Numbered from the stretch's first letter, positions 9,142 to 18,283 are shown. The stretch: DNA of 64,000 bases from Salegentibacter salarius (GCF_900168265.1 NZ_FVZF01000001.1:186001-250000); one strand, 5' to 3'. Program-made: numbers and translations. Notes: generated by a model from the letters alone, not told the origin.

Positions 9142-9180
9142 CATTAACACTACTTTCAGATAAATACTTTTAAAAAAGCT

Positions 9181-9188
9181 TAGTTTTG
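9181..9188 (+). promoter_or_regulatory. -7 promoter element (TAnnTTTG) that decides the start at 9207
   Basis: TAGTTTTG matches TAnnTTTG. A TTG start at 9186 would lie inside this box, so transcription from here leaves only the ATG at 9207 as a usable start, with a leader of about 12 bases. Confidence 0.55.
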
Positions 9189-9206
9189 CGTCATAATATC
9201 GTTTAT

Positions 9207-10373
9207 ATGCCCAAAAAACTCATCCGAATCACAACCATCCCTCTGTCTTTAGAAAAACTCCTGGAAGGTCAGCTTACTTATATGAGTCAATATTATGAGG
9301 TTACCGCTGTCGCAGCTGAAAAGGAACGACTGAATAAGTATGGAGCAAAAAACCAGGTAAATACTTTTTGGGTTGAAATGACAAGGGCTATAACACCGGT
9401 AAAAGATCTAAAAGCGGTTTGGAAGCTGTATAAATTTTTTAAAAAAGAAAAGCCGGAAATTGTTCATACGCACACTCCAAAAGCGGGGATTGTCGGAATG
9501 TTGGCCGCTAAACTAGCTGGAGTTCCTTTGCGCTTGCATACAGTAGCTGGACTACCGCTTATGGAAACTACCGGCACAAAGCGAAAAATATTAGACCAGG
9601 TGGAGAAATTTACCTATAAGTTGGCTACAAAAGTTTTTCCGAATTCGCGAGGCCTCAAAGAGATTATCCTCGAGGAAGGTTTTGCTGAAGAAAATAAATT
9701 AAAAGTGCTTGGAAAGGGAAGTTCCAACGGAATTGACACCAAATATTTCGATCCATACAGCTTTAAAGAGGACCAGAAGAAAAATAAAAGACAATCGCTT
9801 GGGATTCCTCAGGATGATTTTGTGTTTATTTTTATTGGAAGATTGGTTAGTGAAAAAGGTATAAATGAATTAGTAGATGCCTTTAAAAAGCTACACAAGA
9901 AAAATAAGAATATTTCTCTGCTGCTAGTAGGGCCTTTTGAGAAAGAGTTGGATCCTTTAAAGCAAGATACGTTTAATAGTATAAAAAACCACGAAAAAAT
10001 TATCACTACCGGGTACCAGGAAGACGTTCGCCCTTATTTTGCAATTGCCAACGCATTGGCTTTCCCCAGTTATAGAGAAGGTTTTCCAAATGTAGTGATG
10101 CAGGCTGGAGCTATGAACCTTCCTGCAATAGTGAGCGATATTAACGGATGTAATGAAATTATCGTAGAAGGAATTAATGGGGTTATAATTCCGGTTAAAG
10201 ATACCTCTGCTTTATTGTCTGCTATGGAGTTGTTTGTTGAGAATATCAATTATACCAGTAGACTTTCATCAAATGCCAGAGATGAGATCTGTAAATATTA
10301 TGAGCGTAAAGAATTTTGGCAAATTCTGTTAAAGGAATACAAAAATCTAGAAAAGGAATATATAAAATCATAG
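9207..10373 (+). CDS. Glycosyltransferase family 4
   Basis: A GT-B fold glycosyltransferase of 388 residues counted from the ATG at 9207 (MPKKLIRITTIPLSL). The N-terminal half carries HTHTPKAGIVGMLAAKLAG, close to PglA/WcaA-type GT4 enzymes. The donor site is YREGFPNVVMQAGAMNLP near residue 289: the first Glu of E-x7-E is kept, but the second is Gln in this protein. SDINGCNEIIVEG follows as usual. In Campylobacter-like pathways a PglA-type GT4 adds the second sugar to Und-PP-bacillosamine; the neighbouring PglC-D-E-F-like genes make that role attractive here, but this is an inference. Confidence 0.85.
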   Translation: MPKKLIRITTIPLSLEKLLEGQLTYMSQYYEVTAVAAEKERLNKYGAKNQVNTFWVEMTRAITPVKDLKAVWKLYKFFKKEKPEIVHTHTPKAGIVGMLAAKLAGVPLRLHTVAGLPLMETTGTKRKILDQVEKFTYKLATKVFPNSRGLKEIILEEGFAEENKLKVLGKGSSNGIDTKYFDPYSFKEDQKKNKRQSLGIPQDDFVFIFIGRLVSEKGINELVDAFKKLHKKNKNISLLLVGPFEKELDPLKQDTFNSIKNHEKIITTGYQEDVRPYFAIANALAFPSYREGFPNVVMQAGAMNLPAIVSDINGCNEIIVEGINGVIIPVKDTSALLSAMELFVENINYTSRLSSNARDEICKYYERKEFWQILLKEYKNLEKEYIKS

Positions 10374-10378
10374 TTTTG
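10371..10378 (+). promoter_or_regulatory. -7 promoter element (TAnnTTTG)
   Basis: TAGTTTTG overlaps the stop codon of the preceding glycosyltransferase and lies 42 bases before the ATG of the phosphoglycosyltransferase. It may give a separate promoter for the PglC-to-Wzc run. No clear -33 TTG. Confidence 0.4.
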
Positions 10379-10419
10379 CACAGCCTAAATTTTGTTGGCA
10401 TAAATGTCTTAATTCCTCT

Positions 10420-11025
10420 ATGTACAAGCACTTTTTAAAAAAATTACTTGACTTTTTTATTGCTTTTACGGCATTATTAGTGCTTAGTCCGTTATTAATT
10501 CCAATTACAGTTTTATTAGCTTTGGCGAATAAAGGGAAACCCTTTTTTTTTCAGAAAAGACCTGGAAAAAATGGGCGTATTTTCAATATCATTAAGTTCA
10601 AAACGATGACTGATGAGAAGGATGGAAATGGAGATTTTCTTCCGGATGAAAAGAGGTTAACAGCGGTTGGAAAATTTGTTAGAAAAACCTCTATAGATGA
10701 GATTCCACAGTTGATAAATGTTTTAAAAGGAAATATGAGTTTAATAGGTCCCAGACCGTTATTACCTCAGTATTTACCTTTGTATTCTGAAAGACAAAGA
10801 AAACGACATAACGTAAAGCCTGGAATAACCGGATGGGCCCAGGTTAATGGTAGAAATGCGATTAGTTGGACCAAAAAGTTTGAATATGATGTTTGGTATG
10901 TGGAAAACCTATCTTTTGGATTAGATGTGAAAATTATAATCAAGACGATTAAAAAAGTAGTGATTTCTGAAGGAATAAATACAGCCAATATGGCAACTAC
11001 GGAAGCTTTTAACGGAAAAAATTAA
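10420..11025 (+). CDS. pglC: Initiating phosphoglycosyltransferase (PglC-like sugar transferase)
   Basis: A 201-residue monotopic phosphoglycosyltransferase. It has one N-terminal hydrophobic re-entrant segment (about residues 10-33, LLDFFIAFTALLVLSPLLI) and then the bacterial sugar transferase domain: FKTMTDEKDGNGD, the Asp-Glu catalytic dyad in KTSIDEIPQLINVLKG near residues 90-93, SLIGPRPLLPQY and VKPGITGWAQVNGR. The short form without extra N-terminal helices is the PglC type, which transfers a phosphosugar from its UDP form to undecaprenyl phosphate and starts glycan assembly. The following PglD-, PglE- and PglF-like genes would make its substrate, UDP-diNAc-bacillosamine or a related sugar. 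Confidence 0.9.
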   Translation: MYKHFLKKLLDFFIAFTALLVLSPLLIPITVLLALANKGKPFFFQKRPGKNGRIFNIIKFKTMTDEKDGNGDFLPDEKRLTAVGKFVRKTSIDEIPQLINVLKGNMSLIGPRPLLPQYLPLYSERQRKRHNVKPGITGWAQVNGRNAISWTKKFEYDVWYVENLSFGLDVKIIIKTIKKVVISEGINTANMATTEAFNGKN

Positions 11026-11026
11026 A

Positions 11027-11635
11027 ATGAATATTTACGGAGCTAGTGGTCACGGAAAGGTTGTTTTTGATATTCTAAAAAGCAGGAATATTCAAATAGA
11101 TTCAGTATTTGATGACAACCTCGAAGTTGAAGAATTCCTTGACTTCAGGGTAATTCATAAACCTAATGAAGATCAACTTAAGAACCCTACGGTTTTAGCT
11201 ATTGGAAATAATGCGATCAGAAAACAAGTTGCGAGTAAGTTTAACGGTGTAATCTCGGAGGCAATTAGTCATTTTAGTGCAATGATTTCAGAAAACAGTA
11301 AAATGGCAGCTGGGACAGTAGTGATGCCTGGGGCTATTATAAATTCAGGTTCTAGAATTGGAAAACACTGTATTATAAATTCTGGTGCGGTTGTTGAACA
11401 CGACGTGCGCCTCGAAGATTTTGTGCATATTTCACCAAATGCGGTACTCACAGGAAATGTTAGTGTTGCCGAGGGTACACAGGTGGGAACCGGCGCGTCG
11501 GTTATCCCCGGAGTTAAAATTGGCAAATGGGCATCTATCGGGGCCGGAGCCGTAATAATTGAAGATATTCCAGACTTTGCTGTTGTTGTTGGTAATCCTG
11601 GAAAAATTATAAAATACTTAGATGAACAAAGATAA
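11027..11635 (+). CDS. pglD: PglD-like amino-sugar acetyltransferase
   Basis: A 202-residue acyltransferase with an N-terminal nucleotide-sugar binding domain (NIYGASGHGKVVFDIL) and a left-handed beta-helix from about residue 90. The catalytic histidine is probably in VVEHDVRLEDFVHISPNA, and the acetyl-CoA end is GASVIPGVKIGKWASIGAGA and GNPGKIIKYL. It would acetylate the 4-amino group of a UDP-2-acetamido-4-amino sugar. It starts one base after the preceding stop and overlaps the aminotransferase by 14 bases, so the three genes are translationally linked. Confidence 0.9.
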   Translation: MNIYGASGHGKVVFDILKSRNIQIDSVFDDNLEVEEFLDFRVIHKPNEDQLKNPTVLAIGNNAIRKQVASKFNGVISEAISHFSAMISENSKMAAGTVVMPGAIINSGSRIGKHCIINSGAVVEHDVRLEDFVHISPNAVLTGNVSVAEGTQVGTGASVIPGVKIGKWASIGAGAVIIEDIPDFAVVVGNPGKIIKYLDEQR

Positions 11636-12782
11636 AATATGGTTATCCTCTCCACACATGGGTGGAACTGAGCAAAAATTCGTTAATGAAGCTTTTGAGC
11701 AGAATTGGGTAGCACCTTTAGGTCCCAATGTAAATGGCTTTGAAGAAGATATAAAAAAATATCTATTTGATAGCTCTTCGAAAGAAGGAGCTGTAGCTGC
11801 TTTAAGTTCCGGCACGGCTGCCTTACATTTAGCTTTAATAATGCTAGGGGTTAAAGCGGGCGATGAAGTACTTTGCCAAAGTATGACTTTTGCAGCTTCA
11901 GCCAACCCTATTGCTTATCTGGGAGCAACACCTATCTTTATAGATAGTGAAGAGAAAACCTTGAATCTTTGTCCCAAACATCTAAGAACAGCTATTGATG
12001 ATAGGATTTCTAAAGGAAAAAAGCCAAAAGCATTAATAGCTGTACATTTATACGGAATGCCTTATCAGGTAGATCAAATTAATGAAATATCTAGGGAGTT
12101 TGGAATTCCGGTGGTAGAAGATGCTGCCGAAGCACTAGGTAGTACTTATAAAGGAGAACGATGCGGAACTTTTGCTGAGTACGCGATCCTTTCATTTAAT
12201 GGCAATAAAATTATCACGACCTCAGGTGGTGGAGCCTTAGTGACTAAAACTCAATCTGCTAAAGAGAAAGCCGTTTTCTTGGCAACCCAGGCTCGAGATG
12301 CGGCGCCCCATTATCAGCATAGTGAAATTGGTTATAATTACCGATTGAGTAATATTTCAGCGGGAATAGGGCGTGGTCAAATGCAAGTAGTGGACGAACG
12401 CGTGAAAGCCAGAAGAGAAATGCACGAATTTTATGTAGATTTGTTTTCTGAAATTGAAGGAGTTAAGGTTCATAGTGCTCCCAATGATGACTTTTTTTCC
12501 AATCATTGGTTGAGTGTAGTGAGCTTAAATGAAGAAAAGACCGGGGGAATAAATCGCGAGGATTTACGTTTGCATCTTGAAGAATTAAATATAGAAAGCA
12601 GACCTTTATGGAAACCGATGCATATGCAGCCGGTTTTTAAAAATGCTCCTTTTTATGGAGATGGGGTTGCAGAGAGTTTATTTGATAATAGCCTATGTCT
12701 ACCTTCGGGTTCTAATTTAACCCAGGAGGAAAAAGACCGAATCAAGGCTGGAATTTTATCCTGTTTTAAAAAACAGAAGTAA
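11622..12782 (+). CDS. pglE: PglE-like PLP aminotransferase (DegT/DnrJ/EryC1)
   Basis: A 386-residue sugar aminotransferase of the DegT/DnrJ/EryC1 family. SSGTAALHLALIMLG near residue 63, VEDAAEALGS near residue 164 and SFNGNKIITTSGGGAL near residue 188 (the lysine is the PLP Schiff base) are clear. It would transfer an amino group from glutamate onto the 4-keto sugar made by the dehydratase encoded just downstream. The start overlaps the acetyltransferase gene by 14 bases. The 101 bases to the next gene are filled by a dispersed repeat. Confidence 0.92.
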   Translation: MNKDKIWLSSPHMGGTEQKFVNEAFEQNWVAPLGPNVNGFEEDIKKYLFDSSSKEGAVAALSSGTAALHLALIMLGVKAGDEVLCQSMTFAASANPIAYLGATPIFIDSEEKTLNLCPKHLRTAIDDRISKGKKPKALIAVHLYGMPYQVDQINEISREFGIPVVEDAAEALGSTYKGERCGTFAEYAILSFNGNKIITTSGGGALVTKTQSAKEKAVFLATQARDAAPHYQHSEIGYNYRLSNISAGIGRGQMQVVDERVKARREMHEFYVDLFSEIEGVKVHSAPNDDFFSNHWLSVVSLNEEKTGGINREDLRLHLEELNIESRPLWKPMHMQPVFKNAPFYGDGVAESLFDNSLCLPSGSNLTQEEKDRIKAGILSCFKKQK

Positions 12783-12786
12783 ACAA

Positions 12787-12877
12787 CTTCGGAGCAAGCT
12801 CACGAAGCATTATGATTGGAAAATATAATTTGATTTCGAGGCAAGCCTCGGAGTATTTAATCTCGATTATCGAGTAA
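12787..12877 (+). repeat. Dispersed intergenic repeat, copy 1
   Basis: An element of about 90-100 bases that occurs again, in reverse orientation, at 22656-22749; by eye the two are close to 88% identical. It contains three small hairpins: CTTCG/CGAAG around GAGCAAGCTCA (12787-12807), CGAGGC/GCCTCG, and CTCGA/TCGAG (12862-12874). It occupies nearly the whole gap between the aminotransferase and dehydratase genes and contains no ORF. It has no T run, so it is not an ordinary terminator. Confidence 0.85.
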
Positions 12878-12883
12878 ACAATT

Positions 12884-14860
12884 ATGGGAGATAAGGTAAA
12901 TAAGATATTAAGAAATATACTCTCGGGAACCGATAACGCCCTCGATTTAAGGAATATAAAGTATCTTCCCAGGTGGGCGGTTTATTTGATAGACCTTTCT
13001 CTGGTGGCGATTTCTACCCTGTTTACCGTTTTACTTATTATAGATCTTACTCCAAATTATTATACGGTGCTCAGTTTTTATGATAAGGCCTTTATCGTAA
13101 TAGCAGTTCATATTTTCTACTTTTATATTTTTAAAACTTACGCAGGGATTATTAGATATTCTTCTAATATAGATGCTTTGAAGTTGCTCCTGGCTACCAT
13201 GAGTTCGTTTTTTACATTGCTGGTTATTAATTATATAACTTTTTTCGTTACAGGGGAGAAAATATTCTTGGTAGGCGGTTTGTTCATTAATTTATGTATT
13301 TCTTTTTCCTTGCTATTTCTTTTCAGACTAGGGGTGAAACAGATATATGAATACTTTAAACTAGTTAGTCGGGACGAAGACATCTTAAATGCGGTTATTC
13401 TTGGAGCTGATGAAAACGCCATTTCTATAGCAGGTGCGCTTGATATAGAAATCCCCAGGAGATTTAAAATTGTGGGTTTTCTGACCAATGAAAGGCACAA
13501 TAAAAGTATAAGATTGCTGGATAAACCGGTAATTAATTATTCTTCTGAAATTCATAAAGCTGTTCAATCTGTAAATGCAGAAGCGGTTATCCTTTCTGAA
13601 AATAATTTTTCGGCCGAAGAAAAATTTAACTTTGTAAAAGATTGTCTTGAAAACGATATTAAGGTATTTAATGCACCAATTGTTTCAACCTGGGGTGAAG
13701 ATACTCAGCCTATCGCGAAAAAGGTGAAGTCTCTTCAAATCGAAGACCTTTTAGAACGTGAACCTATTAGGCTTAATCCTGAAAATAAGATCGAGCAACT
13801 AACCGGAAAAACTATTTTGGTTACTGGTGGAGCAGGATCTATAGGAAGCGAGATAGTAAGACAGGTAGCCCAGTACAACCCAAAGAAACTTATTATTCTT
13901 GATCAGGCTGAAACTCCGCTTCACTCGTTAAGTCTGGAAGTAAACGCAAAATTCCCTGAATTGGATTGTAAATTCATTATTTGTGACGTAGGTAACTTTA
14001 AGCGCTTAGAGCTTATGTTCCAGAATCAGAATATTGATGTGGTTTACCACGCCGCGGCTTATAAGCATGTTCCATTAATGGAGGAGAATCCTCACGAAGC
14101 GGTGTTTGTAAATATCCAGGGAACAAAAAATCTCGCCGATCTTTCGTTAAAGTATCAAGCTTCACATTTCGTAATGGTTTCTACTGATAAAGCGGTTAAT
14201 CCGAGTAATGTGATGGGGGCTTCTAAAAGAGCCGCTGAAATGTACGTTCAGTCGCTTTATCATTCCAGGATCAAAGAAGACTCAAATACTACAAAATTTA
14301 TCACAACCCGTTTTGGTAACGTACTGGGCTCAAATGGATCTGTAGTGCCTTTGTTTAAAAAGCAAATAGAAAAAGGAGGGCCGGTTACTATAACCCATCC
14401 CGATATCATAAGATATTTTATGACCATTCCGGAAGCTTGCCAGCTGGTTCTTGAAGCCGGGGCAATGGGAAAAGGTGGAGAGATCTTTATTTTTGATATG
14501 GGAGAACCGGTTAAAATTATGGATTTGGCTATAAAAATGATTAAACTTGCCGGTTATGATCCAAATAAAAATATTAAAGTAAAGATTACCGGACTAAGAC
14601 CCGGAGAAAAACTTTATGAAGAATTATTAAATGATGAATGCAAAACACTTCCTACACATCATAAGAAAATTATGATAGGTCAGGAGGTAGTTAGAGATCA
14701 CGAATTGATAAAAGAGAAAATTGAGAAAATCATTAATTCAGCCAATTCATTAAAGGCAGAAAAGATGGTTAAAAAATTAAAAATACTTATCCCGGAATTC
14801 AAGAGTAATAATTCTTTATTTGAAAGCCTGGATAACAAAGAAGAAGTAATAAGTGAATAA
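12884..14860 (+). CDS. pglF: Membrane-bound nucleotide-sugar 4,6-dehydratase (PglF/CapD-like)
   Basis: A 658-residue dehydratase of the long PglF/WbpM/CapD type. Four membrane segments lie in the first ~150 residues, then a CoA-binding-like Rossmann fold (to about 290), then the SDR catalytic domain with the NAD loop TGGAGSIGSEIVRQ near residue 311. The active site reads VSTDKAVNPSNVMGASKRAA near residue 429: the tyrosine of the usual YxxxK is replaced by methionine while the lysine is kept, as in this whole family. It would convert UDP-GlcNAc to the 4-keto-6-deoxy sugar used by the PglE- and PglD-like proteins. Its end overlaps an alternative GTG start of the next gene. Confidence 0.92.
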   Translation: MGDKVNKILRNILSGTDNALDLRNIKYLPRWAVYLIDLSLVAISTLFTVLLIIDLTPNYYTVLSFYDKAFIVIAVHIFYFYIFKTYAGIIRYSSNIDALKLLLATMSSFFTLLVINYITFFVTGEKIFLVGGLFINLCISFSLLFLFRLGVKQIYEYFKLVSRDEDILNAVILGADENAISIAGALDIEIPRRFKIVGFLTNERHNKSIRLLDKPVINYSSEIHKAVQSVNAEAVILSENNFSAEEKFNFVKDCLENDIKVFNAPIVSTWGEDTQPIAKKVKSLQIEDLLEREPIRLNPENKIEQLTGKTILVTGGAGSIGSEIVRQVAQYNPKKLIILDQAETPLHSLSLEVNAKFPELDCKFIICDVGNFKRLELMFQNQNIDVVYHAAAYKHVPLMEENPHEAVFVNIQGTKNLADLSLKYQASHFVMVSTDKAVNPSNVMGASKRAAEMYVQSLYHSRIKEDSNTTKFITTRFGNVLGSNGSVVPLFKKQIEKGGPVTITHPDIIRYFMTIPEACQLVLEAGAMGKGGEIFIFDMGEPVKIMDLAIKMIKLAGYDPNKNIKVKITGLRPGEKLYEELLNDECKTLPTHHKKIMIGQEVVRDHELIKEKIEKIINSANSLKAEKMVKKLKILIPEFKSNNSLFESLDNKEEVISE

Positions 14861-14870
14861 AAACAATTGC

Positions 14871-15653
14871 ATGTTCAAATCTATAGGGAAACTGGGATGG
14901 TTTCTTATTTTAAGTATTATTGTATCAAGTTGCGCTACCAAAGATGATGTGGTCTATTTCCATAATTCTCAAAGTCTGGAAGGCAAAGAAAATCTATTGG
15001 ATTACGAACCGAAAATTGAAGCCAATGATGTACTAAGAATTAATATCTCTTCTTCTTCGGTAAATGAAGAAATAGTAGCTCCATTTCAAATGAACCAACA
15101 AGGTGGCCAATCCGGGGGCGGTGGTGGCCAAAACCTTTCGTTAACAGGTTACCTTGTGAGCCCTGAGGGTACTATTAACTTTCCCGTTCTTGGCACAGTA
15201 GAAGTAGAGGGACTAACGCGTACCGCAATTCAGCAAAAATTACAGAAGCAGATAGCTGAATACGTAAGAGATCCTGTAGTGGATGTTAGGATTGTAAATT
15301 TTAGTGTAACAGTTTTGGGAGAAGTTGGTTCTCCCGGAAGAGTCCAAATAACAGACGGGAGAGTTACTATGCCCGAACTTTTGGCAATGAGTGGGGATAT
15401 CACTTATAACGGGAAAAGAGAAAATATTAAGATTATTAGAGAGGTCAATGGAGTAAAAACTGTAGGGTATATTGATATGACCGAATCTGATCTGTTTGAT
15501 AGTCCGTTTTATTATTTAAAGCAAAATGATTTGGTATATGTTGAGCCTACTTATAGGACTGTTAAATCCGCCGGATTTTTTACTAGTTATCAGGGGATCA
15601 TTTCAGTGGGAACTACAATAATTAGCCTTTACTTTTTAATTAATAGTCTTTAA
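14871..15653 (+). CDS. wza: Polysaccharide export outer-membrane lipoprotein (Wza family)
   Basis: An export channel protein of the Poly_export/SLBB family. From the ATG at 14871 there is a lipoprotein signal ending in IIVSSC; a GTG at 14853, overlapping the upstream gene, is the alternative start. The first SLBB-type unit is TGYLVSPEGTINFPVLGTVE, and a second, VTVLGEVGSPGRVQITDGRV, follows near residue 150. A Gly/Gln-rich stretch (NQQGGQSGGGGGQN) is inserted in the first domain, which is usual in Bacteroidota. A hydrophobic C-terminal segment (GIISVGTTIISLYFLI) is present. It acts with the Wzc-type protein encoded directly after it (zero-base spacing). Confidence 0.92.
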   Translation: MFKSIGKLGWFLILSIIVSSCATKDDVVYFHNSQSLEGKENLLDYEPKIEANDVLRINISSSSVNEEIVAPFQMNQQGGQSGGGGGQNLSLTGYLVSPEGTINFPVLGTVEVEGLTRTAIQQKLQKQIAEYVRDPVVDVRIVNFSVTVLGEVGSPGRVQITDGRVTMPELLAMSGDITYNGKRENIKIIREVNGVKTVGYIDMTESDLFDSPFYYLKQNDLVYVEPTYRTVKSAGFFTSYQGIISVGTTIISLYFLINSL

Positions 15654-18059
15654 ATGGAAGAATTAAACGATTTTAACGAGGATAAAGAAGAATCTACCTT
15701 CGATTTAAAAGCTGAACTCTTTAAGTACCTTGCATATTGGAAGTGGATTCTTTTAGGTTTTCTTATCGGCGGTTTGATAGCCTATTTATATAATAGGTAC
15801 ACTATTGCGAAATATAATACTGAAGCTACAATGATGATCGTAGACGATCAGGAGAATAATGCCTTGAACGCTGGTTCGTCAGGAGGTGTTGGTATTTTTT
15901 CACTTGTAGATGAAGGTATTCAAAATCACATAGAAAAATTAAGATCCAAACAACTTGTAGAAAGTGTTGTTGATGAATTAGATCATAATATCAGCTATTT
16001 TACAGAGGGAAATGTAATTACTGTTGAGTCTTATAAAACCAGTCCTGTTTTAATTGAATTCATCACCCCGGATAGTATTGTTCATTCTGTTTCCAAAGAT
16101 TTAATTGTAACCCCTATATCAGATACTTCATTTAAACTAGAAGACGAGGCAAGTAAATATTCAGAAACTCATAATATAGGGGAAGTCATTAAATTAGATG
16201 ATATTCAATTCACTATTTTACCGAAATCGGGTGAAGAAGAAGGGACTTTTCGAAAGACTAGTTCGGTAAATATCAAAATTCAACCTCTCAGATCTGTAGC
16301 TGCAGAATATATTTCGAAATTGCAAATAGCTCAAAAAGGGCAGGCAAAGGATATTTTATCCTTAAGTTTAGTTCAGAATACTCCAGAGAAATCGGAGGAC
16401 TTTCTTAGTAAATTGATGGAGCGTTTTAATGAAGAAGGTATTAAAAATAAACAGGAGGTAGCAGAAAATACTACAAAATTTATTCAGGATAGACTTGAAA
16501 TGATAACTACGGAGTTAGATTCAGTAGAAGTAAACATCGCTGATTTTAAAAGGGATAACCAAATAATGGATGTTAGTAGCGGGGCTTCCCAGTTTCAGTC
16601 AAAATTTACAGCTACTGAGCAAGAGATTTTTAATATTGAAACTCAGTTGGAACTTTTAAATTCAGTAGAGGAATTACTAAGAAATCAAGGTAAATACGAG
16701 CTACTACCTGATGTGGGTATCAGTGAAGGTGGTGTTTCTGGACTTGTGAATTCTTACAATACTCTTATTATGGAGCGTAATATGTACCTTGAAGGAGGTA
16801 CAGAGCGTAATCCTATCGTAAAAACAATAACTCAACAGCTAGACAGTTTAAGAGAAAACCTTTTTGAAAATATTGAAAGTACCAGGCGTTCACTCAACGT
16901 ACGGTTAAGAGAACTTAATCAAAGAGGAAATGTTGCACAAGGCCAGTTCAGTAACTTTCCTGGGCTTGAAAAAGGGATGCGAAGTATAGAACGCCAGCAA
17001 CAGATTAAAGAGCAACTTTATTTATTTCTACTGCAAAGAAGAGAAGAGGCGGCTATTTCTTTTGCTGCTACAGCTTCTGTAGCCCGGGTTATTGATGCTC
17101 CTTTTACCAATAACGACCCTGTTGATCCTAAGCCATGGCTTATTTTAACAGGAGGTTTTATTATTGGATTAATAATTCCAATCCTGATAATATTCGCTAA
17201 GAATATGCTGGACACTAAAGTTCATCATAAAGGCGAATTAAGTGGGTTGATAAAGCATATTCCGTTTATCGGGGAGGTGCCGCGTATTGGTGGAGAGCAA
17301 AATGAACGTATCGAATTAAACGATCGTACTCCCTTGGCTGAATCATTTAGGATTTTACGGACAAACCTTGCTTATTTATTTCAGAATAAAGATAAAGATA
17401 AGGGAGAGATAATTTTTGTCACTTCTACTATTAAAGGAGAAGGAAAGACCTTTGTATCTTATAATATGGCACGTACTTTAGCGAGTACGGGAAAGAAAGT
17501 TTTACTGATTGGTGCAGATATTCGTAATCCCAAACTTCATAGGTATGGCGAAATAAGTGATGCGGCACCTAAAGGTCTTTCAGATTATTTGTACGATTTT
17601 GAAGTTACTGAAAATGAAGTTATTTCTATAGAAAAACAGGCAGGGATAAAAGTAGATATGGTTCTTTCAGGCCCTATTCCACCTAACCCTGCAGAACTTC
17701 TTATGAATGATCGATTAGAAAGCTTATTAGAGTATGCAGGGGGAGTTTATGATTATGTACTGGTGGATACCGCTCCAACTATGATAGTAACAGATACCTT
17801 GTTAGTAAGTCCATTGGCTGATACTACCTTGTATGTTGTGCGAGCTGATTTCACTGATAAAAAGATGCTGGATTTCCCTAAAGAACTTAAGCAACAGGGA
17901 AAACTTAAAAGCCCGGCGATTATTTTAAATGATGTGGATTATTCAAAATTCTCTTATGGAGCTAAGTATGGGTATTCTTATGGCTACGGATATGGTTACG
18001 GTGCCGATAAAGAATCTCGCTGGCAACGAATAAAAAACAAGATGTTTGGAAATAAATAA
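15654..18059 (+). CDS. wzc: Wzc-type polysaccharide co-polymerase / tyrosine autokinase
   Basis: An 801-residue chain-length regulator and BY-kinase. Membrane segments lie near residues 33-52 and 493-513, enclosing a coiled-coil periplasmic domain. The cytoplasmic kinase has Walker A STIKGEGKTF near residue 592, Walker A' VLLIGADIRNP and Walker B YDYVLVDTAP near 700. The C-terminus carries a run of tyrosines (FSYGAKYGYSYGYGYGYG), the autophosphorylation cluster. Cycles of phosphorylation control export and length of the polysaccharide; the PHP phosphatase encoded at 18284-19015 is the natural opposing enzyme. It immediately follows the Wza gene with no spacer. Confidence 0.95.
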   Translation: MEELNDFNEDKEESTFDLKAELFKYLAYWKWILLGFLIGGLIAYLYNRYTIAKYNTEATMMIVDDQENNALNAGSSGGVGIFSLVDEGIQNHIEKLRSKQLVESVVDELDHNISYFTEGNVITVESYKTSPVLIEFITPDSIVHSVSKDLIVTPISDTSFKLEDEASKYSETHNIGEVIKLDDIQFTILPKSGEEEGTFRKTSSVNIKIQPLRSVAAEYISKLQIAQKGQAKDILSLSLVQNTPEKSEDFLSKLMERFNEEGIKNKQEVAENTTKFIQDRLEMITTELDSVEVNIADFKRDNQIMDVSSGASQFQSKFTATEQEIFNIETQLELLNSVEELLRNQGKYELLPDVGISEGGVSGLVNSYNTLIMERNMYLEGGTERNPIVKTITQQLDSLRENLFENIESTRRSLNVRLRELNQRGNVAQGQFSNFPGLEKGMRSIERQQQIKEQLYLFLLQRREEAAISFAATASVARVIDAPFTNNDPVDPKPWLILTGGFIIGLIIPILIIFAKNMLDTKVHHKGELSGLIKHIPFIGEVPRIGGEQNERIELNDRTPLAESFRILRTNLAYLFQNKDKDKGEIIFVTSTIKGEGKTFVSYNMARTLASTGKKVLLIGADIRNPKLHRYGEISDAAPKGLSDYLYDFEVTENEVISIEKQAGIKVDMVLSGPIPPNPAELLMNDRLESLLEYAGGVYDYVLVDTAPTMIVTDTLLVSPLADTTLYVVRADFTDKKMLDFPKELKQQGKLKSPAIILNDVDYSKFSYGAKYGYSYGYGYGYGADKESRWQRIKNKMFGNK

Positions 18060-18119
18060 GATTTCCTAGGCTAAATTTTTTGAATATCCGTAAACAGCAG
18101 TCATACTTTTAAATGTTAA

Positions 18120-18201
18120 CGTCACCCTGAACTGGTTTCAGGGTCTAAGGTGAGTGGTAGGTACTATTCGTGTTAGATGCTGAAACAAGTTCAGCATGAC
18201 G
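18120..18201. repeat. REP-like palindromic element between convergent genes, copy 1
   Basis: A long interrupted palindrome. The outer arms CGTCA/TGACG and inner arms TCTAA/TTAGA enclose two hairpins: CCCTGAA/TTCAGGG, and TGCTGAA/TTCAGCA within ATGCTGAA...TTCAGCAT. It sits between the convergent ends of the Wzc-type and phosphatase genes and is followed by a T run. A second copy with the same design is at 35419-35489. It may serve as a two-way terminator. Confidence 0.85.
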
Positions 18202-18283
18202 ATTTTTTCATAAATTCACTTCTATGAGTGAAAGGGGATATACATTCTTAATTTTATATCGAATTGTAAGTCCAGAGTTTTGT

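Noticed and set aside
11269-11655. 128-codon ORF on the minus strand inside the acetyltransferase gene
   Set aside because: It is the antisense shadow of hexapeptide-repeat coding sequence and reads as low-complexity Ile/Thr/Pro without any domain.
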